Shown: one piece after another, positions 1 through 11,309 of the stretch | Layout: each line of letters starts with the position of its first letter | How positions within the stretch are numbered: the first letter of the stretch is position 1 | Origin: Typha latifolia | Taxonomy: Eukaryota; Streptophyta; Magnoliopsida; Poales; Typhaceae | NCBI GenBank assembly: GCA_019914945.1 | Contig: CM034102.1 | Span: forward strand, 15,055,501-15,119,500 | DNA length: 64,000 bases | Direction: 5' to 3' | Notes under the pieces: generated by a model | Databases searched by the model: none | What the model saw: only the letters and a program-made list of their open reading frames with translations | What the model was told of the DNA's origin: nothing | Position numbers and translations under genes: made by a program

Positions 1-251
1 TATTAATAAAATTTCACTCTAGCCACTAGCATGCTACTTTGCAAATTCTCTTCTCGACCTCTCATTTCTAATTGCTGTAGGGATTACATACTGTTTTATG
101 AAGATCTGCTGCAAAATTCTGCAAATGATTCTTTAGTTATAGTATTCTTTGCTGGACTTACTGGATGCCGGCATTTTTCAGAAGTATTATATTTGTATTT
201 TCACTATTTTGTGTTATTATGAGATTAAGTTCAAGATATTATCTATTGAAG

Positions 252-1953
252 GAATGCTCTTAAGCAATCAATGGAAGAGAGGAAAATGAGTATTGAGCAA
301 TCACCAGATGCTCAAGGACCTGACTTTCAGGAAGGATCCGTTAACTTGAAAAAAATTGAGCAAGAAATAGAGGCCACTTTATCTGAGTTTCGCAAAAGGT
401 AACATCTCTTAATTTGGATACTATACATAGATTATTTAAATTCATTATATTGCTTCCTTTTTCCCAAGCTGGGCCATTTTTATAGTACTCTTCTGAGCGG
501 AACATGAAAATGATTTTCCATACGACCAGTATAGACACCCATTATATGATGATCCAAGTTCCAGAGCAAATCTTGATACAGTCATAATCTGCATTGCCAT
601 TATGCACCGTCTTGACAACCAATTGAAACTGTATTCCCTTCGTATAATTTTGACATGCAAAATAAAGAAAGCCTGGATAGAGTGATCCATCAAAAGAGGA
701 CTATCGTGGTGTTCATACCTTACCTTGCAATCAGTTGAATCCATTAGTGACAGACTGACAGTTGAAGGATCTTTCTTGAGTCTCAATCAGTGACAGAAGA
801 TTATTGTGGTGTTCATACCTCTGAACTGTCACCCTAAGACCTTTGAAAAGTTGAAAATAATACCATTATTGAGAATAGTTTGATGGGAGATTGATTTTAT
901 CTTTTATGTTTTAATATAGCTTATGCTTTTATTTGATCATTTTAAATGTCTTTTTTCCAATAACTAGTGATTCTTCATTGTTGTTGTTTCTCGTTGATTG
1001 GTAGAGAGGTTGAATATTCTGAACTCTTGGTGGAGCTTGAAAAATTGCCTAAAATCTCTCCTAGAAAATCTTATGTTCAGCGTATAACTGAGATTACGAA
1101 GAATATCTGGAAACAAGATGCGGACATTGAGAGGATAGTCCGAGACACTAGAGAGCTTCAGATTGAGAGTAACTCCATAAGGGAACGGCTTCACAGGACT
1201 TATGCTGTTGTTGAAGAAACTGTCTTCAGGTATGAAGTAATAGGAATTATATGATTTTTTTTGTGATGCTATTACTTTTACTACAATATGAATCCATTTT
1301 GTCATTTGACGTTGAGTAAATTAAGGCAATAAGGAGCTTACTGCAACCTTTGGGTGCCTTATTATTTTGTCTCCAGATATATAGTTATTGTTAATATGCT
1401 GATTTGCCTTACTTGAAAGTTATACTCATGATAAAAGACTTCTTTCTATATGAGTTGCATGGTGGTATATCCAAGCTAACATCCCACGCTAGTTGCAGCT
1501 GTTACCAATGAACTCTTTACTGCTTCACAAGGCTGAATTCGTTTAACTTCATATTATAACTACCAAAATTCCTTGGTAAAATTGTTAATATTTGTGATGC
1601 TAGTGATAGGACGGTGTGTGTGTACCTGTGTGCACGAATCTATAACTTTGATGCTCATATATACCGGAAAAATAATTCCAGTATATTATTGCTTTATATG
1701 CAGGGATGCCAAAACTGACCCAGTGAGGCGGCAGATATATAGGCTTCTAACCAGTATTCATGATGGCTTTGAACAGATCTCAGAAAACATTCTGGCCACA
1801 GACAGAGCTCGAAGGGAAGCAGCTGAGTTTGAGACTAAACTAGCGGCCATTTCTTCTCGTAGCTTTGACATTGAGAAACTCCAAACAGACCTTGATTCTA
1901 TTAGGAGAGAAAATGAAGCCTTGGAGCAGCATCTTAATGTGACAGAATCCTAA
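252..1953 (+). CDS. CCDC22: CCDC22 homologue, C-terminal exons (partial)
   Basis: Three in-phase exons are visible: about 252-398, 1005-1229 and 1704-1953 (TAA stop). The 5' part lies outside the window; the first visible exon could instead begin at 265. The encoded segment is rich in E, K, R, L and I heptads, as expected for the coiled-coil C-terminal half of the CCDC22 family: it includes EYSELLVELEKLPKISPRKS and a final stretch RRENEALEQHLNVTES. CCDC22 belongs to the CCC complex, which with COMMD proteins and retriever/WASH recycles endosomal cargo; the plant role is much less studied. Splices: CGCAAAAG|gtaaca to ttggtag|AGAGG, and TTCAG|gtatga to atgcag|GGATG, each restoring an arginine codon. 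Family call rests on recognised sequence character, not a search. Confidence 0.75.
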
Positions 1954-3162
1954 GCCCTCCCTGTGCAATTGTTTATTTTATTTTTCAAAGTCATGCTTTG
2001 GGAAAAAGATGTGGAAACTCCATTGGTCTCTTTTCACTTCCACTCTGCTATGCTTTATTAACAGGAAAGCTACTTATGGTTTTTTACAACTATACCCGAT
2101 ACAGCACCATTCATTGCAGACAGTGAGATCATCGACGCTGGACCTGGCGTGCGCTATTCTTGTTCAGAGTCTCAAACAGTATCGTATGGATTATCTTGAG
2201 TGATTAAAATCTTGCGTTAATTTTTTTTCCCACAAAACTAATGTATCGGATGGTGATTAGTTTCTTCTCGGCGTGTAAGCTGATGTATGTTGGAGTCCGG
2301 ATAGTGTTATTCCAGCGTTATTCTCTATAAATTATGATTCTTGGTTGCATAAAAGTCCTGCCAGTGGACTCGTTGTTATCTAGCTTTGTTTGCATAGGTT
2401 GGATAATTGCATTCTTTTTATGCAATATGCGACGCTTCTTTCGTTTTCTTTCTTATCTTTCGATTTGCCTTTGTGTGCAAGTTTTGAATAAAATAGACAG
2501 GCAACAAAGCTGAAAGCAATTAAACTTGATTCTTTTAATACCCTCATTGGTTATTTATTCACTAGTGCTCTATCATGGTTACGATATAAGCACTAGAATG
2601 GTTGGATAATATTCATATTTTAACTACACTTATGCTGATGGCTGCTTGACTAATTATCTCTATCTCGAAGTCACCAAATACAAATCTCTCATATCTAAAT
2701 GTGAAAAAATAGTCATGCCTTGAAAATTTCCAATCAAGAGGGGTTAAATTCATAATGTTTGTGAAAGATATAAAGTAGTAATGCTGAGCCTTTTTAAAAT
2801 GTACAAAAATAATTATTTAATTACTAAAAATCAGCAATATTTAGGAAAAGAAATAAAGTTAGTGGTTTTTTTTTAGTTTAGAAATCAAAATATTTCCAAA
2901 CATGGAATTGATCATCAATTGTTCATGAATTTATTTTCATGAAGTAACAATTATGCAGAAAAGCCCTTCGAAGTTGATTAATTAGTATCTTTCATTTCTT
3001 TATTAGTTGGTGCTTGAATTTTTATATTTCCTGTCCTCGTCTGATCGTCTCCCCCTCCCCCCCACCCAAAATGGCTTAAATCCTAGCCGGAGGTTTAGAC
3101 GAAGAGTGCTCTTTCCCATTAATGGCCTAAGAAGACCTGACGCAATGACGGTATAAGGTATA
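1954..3162. other. 3' UTR of CCDC22 gene and intergenic/5' region of transporter
   Basis: About 1.2 kb between the CCDC22 stop and the transporter start. The first 400-500 bases are probably 3' UTR (an AATAAA-like signal lies near 2487). The rest is AT-rich. A C-rich patch at about 3049-3066 precedes the transporter start. I see no further coding sequence. Confidence 0.5.
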
Positions 3163-6109
3163 ATGGGAGTGGTTGAATCTATGTTGGGGAAGATTGGGAG
3201 AAAGTTCATCAACCGCAAGGACACCGATGCAGGAGAAACTGGTCGAATTCAATCTCTCTTTTACTCTCTCTAATTTATTTCTTCAGTAATTTTGAGATAT
3301 GGGTATTCCCTGCTTTGATTAACAAACGTAGAAAAATGTTTCTTTTGCTACATATTTTGTGGATAACTTTTGATCGAAGCAATTGGGTTCGTAGGCTTTG
3401 TGCTTGTTACTAAATATCAGCCTTGTATATGGTTTCTTTTTCATCAAATTTTCGTTGGTTCACTTTGTTCTCTATGTTTGTTTTATTAATCTGTAGAAAG
3501 AAAGTCTTAGATTGGATTTTGGTTAGAGGAGGTTAGGCAGTTCTTCCCGCTTTATTCAAAATATTTATCGGGCTTGACTATTAGATTAATAGATTTATTT
3601 AAAAGGGTATCTGCTTCTTATGTTGGTTGCTCTGGTGCCATTATTGAAGAACAGGATGAGTATACTTTAGATTATTGCTTCTGCTTCATGTAAAACCTTA
3701 CCCGAATTATTTTCTTGTACATGATGGCAACAAATGAATATTTTTTCCGATATTCTAGTCTTCTCTGCCTTTCATTTTCTTTTCTATGCAGTGCTCATTA
3801 ACTCTAGAATTATTTCTTGGTCCTTGCTGCCATCATTTTCTGATAATTAGTTTATTACAGAAATGTCTTCTTCTAAAAGATGACACGTAAAGATAGGTTG
3901 ATGCAGTCCATGATTTTGCCTCTTTCTCATCTTATATTGTTTTGAACTCCTTTAATCCGTGTACATTCTTTGTTAGATTTGTGTATACCACCCAACTGCC
4001 CAAGTATTGATTTAGACTTAAAAAGCTTATAACTTCTGAAAGCTTTATATTTTAATCCTCTGGAAGCCCACTTTAGTCTCTTTCACTTTGTGCTTAGCAT
4101 ACAAACTAGATACTACATATGTCACTAGGTCATTCACGTACGTACAACAATATTGATAAGCTCCCATCATACAAATTAAGGATCTCATGACCATTTACAC
4201 CCTTTCACATTCAGTAGGTTCTTCTATAGATTCAGCTTTTAAGCAACTAAATTGTCATTCATGGGATGGTAGAAGAAGGAAGTAACGTTTACAGTGTAAT
4301 AACCAAAATGGTTGCATCTTCTGTTCCTCTCTTACTCTCATTGCTTCCAGGTCAAACTCCGGAAGAACTCCGGAGGTCTTTGGACAGAGACTTGCATACT
4401 TCAGAAGACGCAAAACGACAGCAGCAAAGATTTTGTGGTCCAGTTGTGGCAATGACTTTCAATTTCACAGTTGCTGTTGGTATAATCATGGCAAACAAAG
4501 TGGTTGGATCTTCTTGTTCAATTGAACATGCAAATGGCACTTTGTTTGATGTCCTCAAATTTTTCTATGCTTTATTGACTTTAAGAATTCCGTGAAATTA
4601 TGTTATAGGTTATGGGAAAAGTGGGATTTACTTTCCCAGTTGCTCTCTCATTAATCCATTATGCGACTTCCTATTTTCTAATGGCCATCTTCAAGGTGTT
4701 TTCATTCCTACCTGCCTCTCCTTCACGATCCATTCCAGTTTCCTCTTTATTTGTCTTGGGTGCTGTCATAGCTCTAACTACAGCACTTGCTAATGTCAGC
4801 TTGAAATATAACAGGTGATAGAATCTATTTATTGGTGACATAATTGCACCGATCCCTTATTTTCTTTGTTCCAGTCTGCATGTTGCCTTGTTCTCTGTCA
4901 TCAAGAGTTTCTAACTCTTTCTTGGCTTTATATAATCTTGTCTGCAGTGTTGGATTCTATCAGATGGCTAAGATAGCCGTAACGCCAGTTGTTATCTTGG
5001 CTGAGGTCATGTTTTTCAAGAAGAAGATTTCATTGCAAAAGGTCGGCTATATTTTCAGACCTACTTTGATCCCTTCATATTTTATGCCCAAGTTCAATAG
5101 AGAAAAATCATCCTGGAATTACTTATCTGACATTAGGATTGCTGGATAAGAGACTCCTGCTGCTTCCTTACTTTGGAAAATTTAGTGCTGTGCCAGTAGT
5201 TCCACCTCAAAACTTATTAATAAATAAAACTTAAGATGTCTTTCTATTGGAAATTTGCAATGCAGGTTATTTCTCTGGCTGTAGTATCAGTTGGCGTGGC
5301 CATTGCAACTGTCACTGATCTGGAGATTAACTTTTTTGGCGCTTGTGTAGCATTAGTATGGGTTGTGCCTAATGCTGTAAATAAAATTCTATGGTCAAAC
5401 ATGCAGCAGAGTGGCAATTGGACAGCTCTAGCGTAAGCTTTGCAACTATATATTTTAAACTAGTTAAAGTTGTTATACACCTTCTAATTATCTGATTGTC
5501 TGGATCAGGTTGATGTGGGAAACTACTCCGGTTACCATGTTGTTTTTCATTACTTTGATGCCCTTGTTAGATCCGCCAGGCATTTTATCTTTCAGTTGGA
5601 GTTTCAACAACACAATTGCTATAATCATATCAGCTCTTTTTGGATTTCTCATTCAGTGGTCGGGGGCTTTGGCACTTGGGTGAGATAGTAATTAGGTTTA
5701 GTCGATCTTCTTTACCCTCTCAAGAACATTCTTTTATAGTTTTATTTAAGAATCTAAGCACAGATCATTTTGTTTTCTACAGCTAGTTCATGAATGATGA
5801 AACTTCCACTAAACAATGCACTTAATTTGTATGAGTGCATGCAATTTGTAAAATCTCTGGGGATTGGTGGAAATCAATGAGTAGCAACACATACACTTTT
5901 TCACGAGAAAATGAAACATGCATGCTGAAATGTCAGAAAATTTCAGATAGGGGGATCTCCAGCATTTGTCTTGGAATAGGATACATGGTAGAAATGTTCT
6001 TGTCCTTATGTCCTCATTAATAATTGAATTGCCCATCTGGGATATAATACAGGAACAACTGCAAAACCTTATGTTCCTACTAATCATGGATGGGTATACA
6101 CATCTTTTT

Positions 6110-6156
<47 letters not shown>

Positions 6157-6782
6157 CATTTCATCTTGGGAGAACGGATAAATTCTAATTCACAGAATAA
6201 AACAAGTTATGGAAATTGAAGCTTATAGCAGTGAGTCATTTTAATTGTTAAGCGTGTTTATGACTGACAAATTAGTCATGAAGTTCATTACATTCCTCTC
6301 ATCTTTGTTTGGTTTGAATGCTCTCTGTTGCTACATTATTGCAACTGAAATTTGCTTACTGATCAAGATAAAAGATCAGAAAAGAGATATGTCCATGGAG
6401 CGATCAATAATGTTGCAATCTTCTGACATTCTTTCATAGTTCATGCAGTCTAAACTCACTTTTTCATTGCTTTCATACTCTATACAGTGCAACATCGGCC
6501 ATCTCCAATGTTGTTCTTGGCCAGTTCAAAACATGTGCCATTATGCTTGGTGGTTATATATTTTTTGGTTCTGATCCTGGAGTTGTTAGTCTTTTTGGAG
6601 CTGCTGTTGCTCTTTGTGGCATGTCAGCCTACTCTTATATCTGTGTGCAAGGGCGGAATGAATCAGCTACAGCTAGTAAGCAGCATCAGAGTTCCTTTCC
6701 TCCTGATCCAAAAGATATTACAGACAGTAAGAAGCATGACATGGAGAGCATAGAGATTCTTTTTCATCAAAGAAATGCTTAA
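3163..6782 (+). CDS. Nucleotide-sugar transporter (DMT/NST family), 7 exons
   Basis: Exons 3163-3241, 4351-4502, 4609-4814, 4948-5041, 5266-5432, 5509-5679 and 6488-6782 join in frame to 387 residues. The product is a multi-pass membrane protein of the drug/metabolite transporter superfamily, like the plant 'nucleotide-sugar uncharacterized transporters', which exchange nucleotide sugars across Golgi/ER-type membranes. Family landmarks: RQQQRFCGPVVAMTFNF, GIIMANK, FYQMAKIAVTPVVILAE, KILWSNMQQSGNWTALA, FGFLIQWSGALALG, NVVLGQFKTCAIMLGGY. The short hydrophilic first exon (MGVVESMLGKIGRKFINRKD) is separated by a 1.1 kb intron and follows an in-frame TAA, which fixes the start. Donor of exon 2 is ambiguous (4499 or 4502); 4502 gives the usual residue count. 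The substrate cannot be told from sequence. Confidence 0.9.
6113..6152. repeat. (TA)n microsatellite
   Basis: Twenty uninterrupted TA units inside the last intron of the nucleotide-sugar transporter gene; likely length-polymorphic. Confidence 0.95.
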
Positions 6783-8465
6783 CGTGAGTTTAGTGTGTAT
6801 TTAACCATATTAACTTTCTTCTGTTATTTTTTTTTCTTTTTCTTTTATTTATCTTGGCTGTTTTGACTTTTTTTATATATAAATGTCATAGCAATTCATA
6901 GGAATTGTCTCCCGACAATTTTGATGGCTTGCAATTAAGTTATTGGGTTCCTTGCTGTTTTATTCCTGTGGATATAATTTCAAAGATCATTATGAGCTTA
7001 TCTTCATCAAATAATACACTATCAAAAACCTAAGCAAGTCAATGGCCAACCTTCATTATGTGCAATTCTGGGTTGGCTTTAATGATCTAATGGATAGAAG
7101 CCAATAAAAATTCGCACTTCGCAAGTTATTTGAATTGAATTATGCCTGTGATCTCAATGTCAAGACTAGAAAATCACATCGATTAGTTTGGATTCCATGT
7201 ACTATCGAGTAGTTACATTGGATCTACGGACTATATCTGATATAAGAATTTAAATGAAAAATTGGTTAATATACTTTGAATGGATCCTTGGTGTCTTGTA
7301 AATTTGTACAAGTTGAACACACATTAAGTAGCATTGTGGATGCTCAGCTCCATCAATAGCTTCATACTTGCACTATTGAATTGAGCCCCATTTTTGATAT
7401 ACTAACCATTCATAAAATTAGGTGCAGAATATATCATTGGGCTGCAGAAAAATCTCATCTGTATTTCGTTCTGAAGTTCTTTGTATAGCTGAAAATTTTA
7501 ACTTGTTGATCAATTGGCTAGATCTGTGAACAGGACCATGAATCAAGCATGAAGATCAAAATTATGGATGTCTACCTACTATGATTGCATTGCAGATGGT
7601 AGATAGAGTAGTGGTGCCATGAGAGTTGACGCCTCATCAATAGTCATGAGCGAAGGTTTTCCTTCATCATCTCATCAGATGAGCTGCTCTCGCTCTCTCC
7701 ATTGGATGCAGCAACCTTGGAACGGCCTGATTCGCCTCTGAAGCTTCAGGAAAGTACATCAGGGCATGATGTAGAACTTCTCTCCAGGGGTCTAAGATCT
7801 CCTCAGGACAGACAACAGCCTCCCATGGCCACGCGAGAACCTGGAATTTCGCCATGATTGCAGCTGCAGGGACTGCCATGTAGCAGCACTCCACAAATCC
7901 TGCCAGCATGAATAATTTTTAGCGGCGTGTGGAAGGCTGCCTTGGGGTAAGTAAGCTGCAGACAATGCTGGCTTCCGAAGGGCAAAGATCTTGATAAACA
8001 TTGTAGCTGATAGTTATGACAGTTGTTGTAGCAGTTGGTAAACATTGCAACTGTAAGATGTTTTTAAATGTTCAGAAGCTGGCGGGCAATGCAATAGATT
8101 TGTGGAGTGCATCTAACTATTTGAATTTCTTTATTATGAATAGAGATAGTAAGTTTTTTTGTAAGTATTGTGACACTAAGGCGAGATGAAGGATTTGGAT
8201 AAATTAACACTTTCATGTGAATGTTAACTTTTAGCTTAAAATTTTCATATTGAACTACTAACCAACTTAATAAAAGAGTATCTAAATAGGAATATTCTGT
8301 TTAGAGAGTAAGTTTAACTTTTAAAATACCTAAAATATATATAGAAAATTTTTTTCTGAACTTCTCTTCTCGGGTCGAAGTCGGATTCGGGTTTCCGGGT
8401 CCAACTCATCCATTACCCGATATATAGGTGGACGGTCCCTTGCGCGTTTGGATCTAATAAGGGCC
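6783..8465. other. Intergenic region with an unassigned GC-richer block
   Basis: Presumed 3' UTR of the transporter, then 1.6 kb without a supported gene. A block at about 7610-8000 is noticeably GC-richer than its surroundings and carries overlapping open frames on the minus strand (longest 80 codons, 7667-7909). I recognise no family in any frame and no convincing splice signals, so no CDS is called. Confidence 0.5.
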
Positions 8466-8473
8466 TATATAAA
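8466..8473 (+). promoter_or_regulatory. TATA box of the RNA-binding protein gene
   Basis: TATATAAA lies 149 bases before the ATG at 8622, in the sequence gggcctatataaagggg. A start of transcription about 30 bases downstream would give a leader of roughly 120 bases that contains the telomere-like repeats. Confidence 0.7.
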
Positions 8474-8560
8474 GGGGAGGAAAAAGGAGGAGAAACTGAC
8501 GACTTTAACATTTCGTCTGCCTCCGGACATCTTCTTCCTTCTTCTTCTTCGCCCCTTAGG

Positions 8561-8604
8561 AAACCCTAACCCTAACCCTCACCCTCACCCTCACCCTCAC
8601 CCTC
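8561..8604 (+). repeat. Telo-box / telomere-like hexamer array in 5' leader
   Basis: AAACCCTAACCCTAACCCT followed by about four further hexamers of the variant CCCTCA, ending 18 bases before the start codon. AAACCCTAA is the plant telo-box, known from promoters and leaders of translation-related and RNA-binding protein genes. The variant run suggests local expansion by slippage. Confidence 0.85.
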
Positions 8605-8621
8605 GGTTCGCGAGATCGACC

Positions 8622-11309
8622 ATGGGATCGAAGTCAAAGGACGACGCAAGATCGAGGGAGCAGGATGGCGCGAGCCCCGGGTGAGAGCCGGGATTCTATG
8701 GATCGCCTTTTTCTTCTTGACATCGTGATCTTCTTAGTTTTGTTCTTGTCTTACGATTCTTTCCCTTTATCCTCCGCAGGAAGATATTTATTGGAGGGCT
8801 TCCCAGGGACACAAGCATGAGTTCGTCTCCTTGCCCCTTGATTTCCCTAATTTGTTCTTTTTGTTATCTTTGTTTGGTTCCATGTCCGTTCTTGAAATCT
8901 TATGTTGTTTTGTTGGAAAAGTTTTTTTTTTCTTCATGTATCTTAGGATACGGTAAGGTTTGTAGTGGCACTTTTTTCGTTATATCATCCTTTATCTGCT
9001 ATATAGTTTATCCACTTCAAATTAGGGATTTTGGTTTTTGCATTATGATTCTGGTCTGAAATTTTACGTCTTAGTATTACGCAATCGCTGTTTGATTGCA
9101 AAAAGATTAATTATGAGTAGGGCTTAGCTAGTCTGGCCGTTCTATAATTACTGGAACCGATGTGTTTTCTATGATTGTACCAATTCCATAATTCGGGTTT
9201 CTTTTACTTTCTTTCATACCCATCGCGATCATTTTCTTTTCAGTACTTTTTAAAAATCTTCTATCTAGTGTAAAAGATTTATAGATTACTGTCAATTAAT
9301 TTCAGTGTTATATTCTGCAAATTTTTGCAAGCATTTCCACTTTACTTGACTGTTTTTTATTTTATTTCATGTCAGATACATTTCTAAAGCATTTTGAGAA
9401 GTATGGACAGATAATAGATTCTGTGATAATGAAGGACAAATATACATCTCAACCAAGGGGCTTTGGTTTTATCACATATTCTGATCCTTCTGTTGTTGAT
9501 AAAGTTATAGAGGACACCCACATCATCAATGGGAAACAAGTAAGTGCAAGCAGAAAATCAGAATATTGTGGTATGAATGTTAAATTATTTCTTGTCGTTT
9601 GCCTAATTTAGGGACCTACCTTTGGCATTAAACTCATCTTGTTCTAAGTTACATGTGTAGGTTTATTGCAAATTCCTTATTTGCTGAATCTTTGTTTTTA
9701 CACAATTTTCTGTTATATCCACTGTTCCTAGTTAAATATGATTGTATAGTTCCCTATTTTTGAGGGGCATACATTTGGCATTAAAGACAACTTGTCTCTT
9801 AAGTTCAATATGGATGTCTATAGTTCCCTATTTTTGAGGGACATACCTTTGGCATTAAACGTAACTTGTCTCTTAAGTTCAATATGGATATCTATAGTTC
9901 CCTATTTTTGAGGGACATACCTTTGGCATTAAACATAACTTGTCTCTTAAGTTCAATATGGATGTTTATTACATAGGTTATTAGTTGAATATTGTCATCC
10001 TTTTTAGTTTACTTATATGACACAGAAGGAAATCAAGTGACTCACCATGTTGTATGATAGATTTAACTTGCTAGTTATTTCATTTATATTTGTTGAGTAA
10101 TACTGTAACAAATTAGTAGTTTGTAGATTTAAATATCCTGTAATATATAAATTGATGACTTGTGATTCCAGGTTGAAATAAAGAGAACCATTCCAAAAGG
10201 CTCAATGCAATCTAAGGACTTTAAAACAAAAAAGATATTTGTTGGAGGGATTCCATCAACAGTTACAGATGGTAATTCTCTTCTCACTCTTCATTACTCT
10301 GAGTATACATTCTTTGGTCTGATCATTGTGGCTTGCTTCTTTCCCCCTTTTTCTCTGACTAGATGAGTTCAAAAATTTCTTCTCAAAGCATGGGGAAGTG
10401 GTAGACCACCAGATTATACGTGATCATGAGACCAATAGATCTCGAGGCTTTGGCTTTATTGTATTTGATTCCGAACAAGTTGTAGATGATTTGTTAGCAA
10501 ATGGAAATATGATTGATCTTGCTGGTTCTCAGGTGAGTCTTGTGCTGTTCTTTAGACATATGACACTGAAGCTAATGTGGGCCTGTCACTTTCATGCACA
10601 GCATTTCCTTGGTTTTTATTGAGCAGGAAGAACACCAATCTGTTGGTGTTCTTCTTATGTAGGATCAAATGTTATTTTTTGTAGGCCTGTTGTTATGTCC
10701 TGGTCTTTATAGTCTAAAGATATTCCTAAGCAAAGGCTAATTGGACAGTATATGCGTAACAGGAATTAGGTTAATGTTGTTGCTTTGTTGTAGGTGGAGA
10801 TCAAGAAAGCTGAACCAAAGAAAGCCTCGAACCCACCACCACCTGCATTTGGTAGGGAACCTAGGGCTCGTTCTTTCGGTGATGAGTTTGGTGGATATGG
10901 CAGCTCTTATAGCAGTTATGGGAGTGCTGGATTTGGCCCTGCTTCTTATAGGAATTCTGGAGGTCTTGGTGGTAGGCTTGGTGGTTATGGTGGTTATGGT
11001 GATGGAGCTGGTGAATTTGGTGGTGGTTATGGTGGTTTTGGTGGAGGATTAGGAGGCTACCGAGGAGAACCTTCCCTTGGGTATTCTAGTCGCTTTGGGT
11101 CCTATGGTGGAGGGTTTGTTGGGGGATATGGTGGAGGCGGCTTAGGTGGCTATGGACGTGGTGAGGAGGGCTTTGGTGGTTATGGTGGTTCTAGCTATGG
11201 TGGCGGGTATGATTCTACCTCTGGTGCCGGGTATGGCTCTGGGGGACTGTACGGTAGTAGGGGAGGTTATGCTGGTGGTGCAGGACGATATCACCCATAT
11301 GCAAGATAG
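8622..11309 (+). CDS. Glycine-rich two-RRM RNA-binding protein (hnRNP A/B-like)
   Basis: Exons 8622-8680, 8780-8820, 9376-9539, 10172-10271, 10363-10532 and 10794-11309 join to 349 residues. RRM1 has RNP2 KIFIGGLP and RNP1 RGFGFITY; RRM2 has KIFVGGIP and RGFGFIVF. The linker VEIKRTIPKGS is typical of plant hnRNP1/Musashi-like proteins. The last exon codes a long Gly/Tyr/Ser-rich tail with many GGYGG/GGFGG units, ending RYHPYAR. Such proteins bind pre-mRNA or mRNA in nucleus and cytoplasm, and the low-complexity tail favours condensates. The ATG is the first in the leader, in context gaccATGG. Exon 2 is only 41 nt. Intron 3 carries the 74-bp repeat described separately. Confidence 0.93.
9745..9966. 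repeat. 74-bp tandem repeat, three copies, in RBP intron 3
   Basis: Copies start at 9745, 9819 and 9893, each beginning tatagttccctatttttgag and containing ggcattaaa and cttgtctcttaagttcaata; they differ at only a few positions. A diverged partial copy (acctttggcattaaac then ttctaagtt) lies upstream at about 9611-9651, suggesting the array arose from an older duplication. Confidence 0.95.

Noticed and set aside
31..222. 63-codon plus-strand frame, perhaps an upstream CCDC22 exon after ttgctgtag (81)
   Set aside because: No convincing donor follows and the residues do not resemble the coiled-coil exons downstream.
2009..2203. 64-codon frame after the CCDC22 stop
   Set aside because: Lies in the probable 3' UTR, with no homology or splice continuity.
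3003..3224. 73-codon minus-strand frame
   Set aside because: It is the antisense shadow of the transporter's first exon.
10741..11052. Val/Leu-rich frame overlapping the RBP tail
   Set aside because: Out-of-frame reading of GGT/GGA glycine codons; the Gly-rich frame continues the RRM exons in phase.
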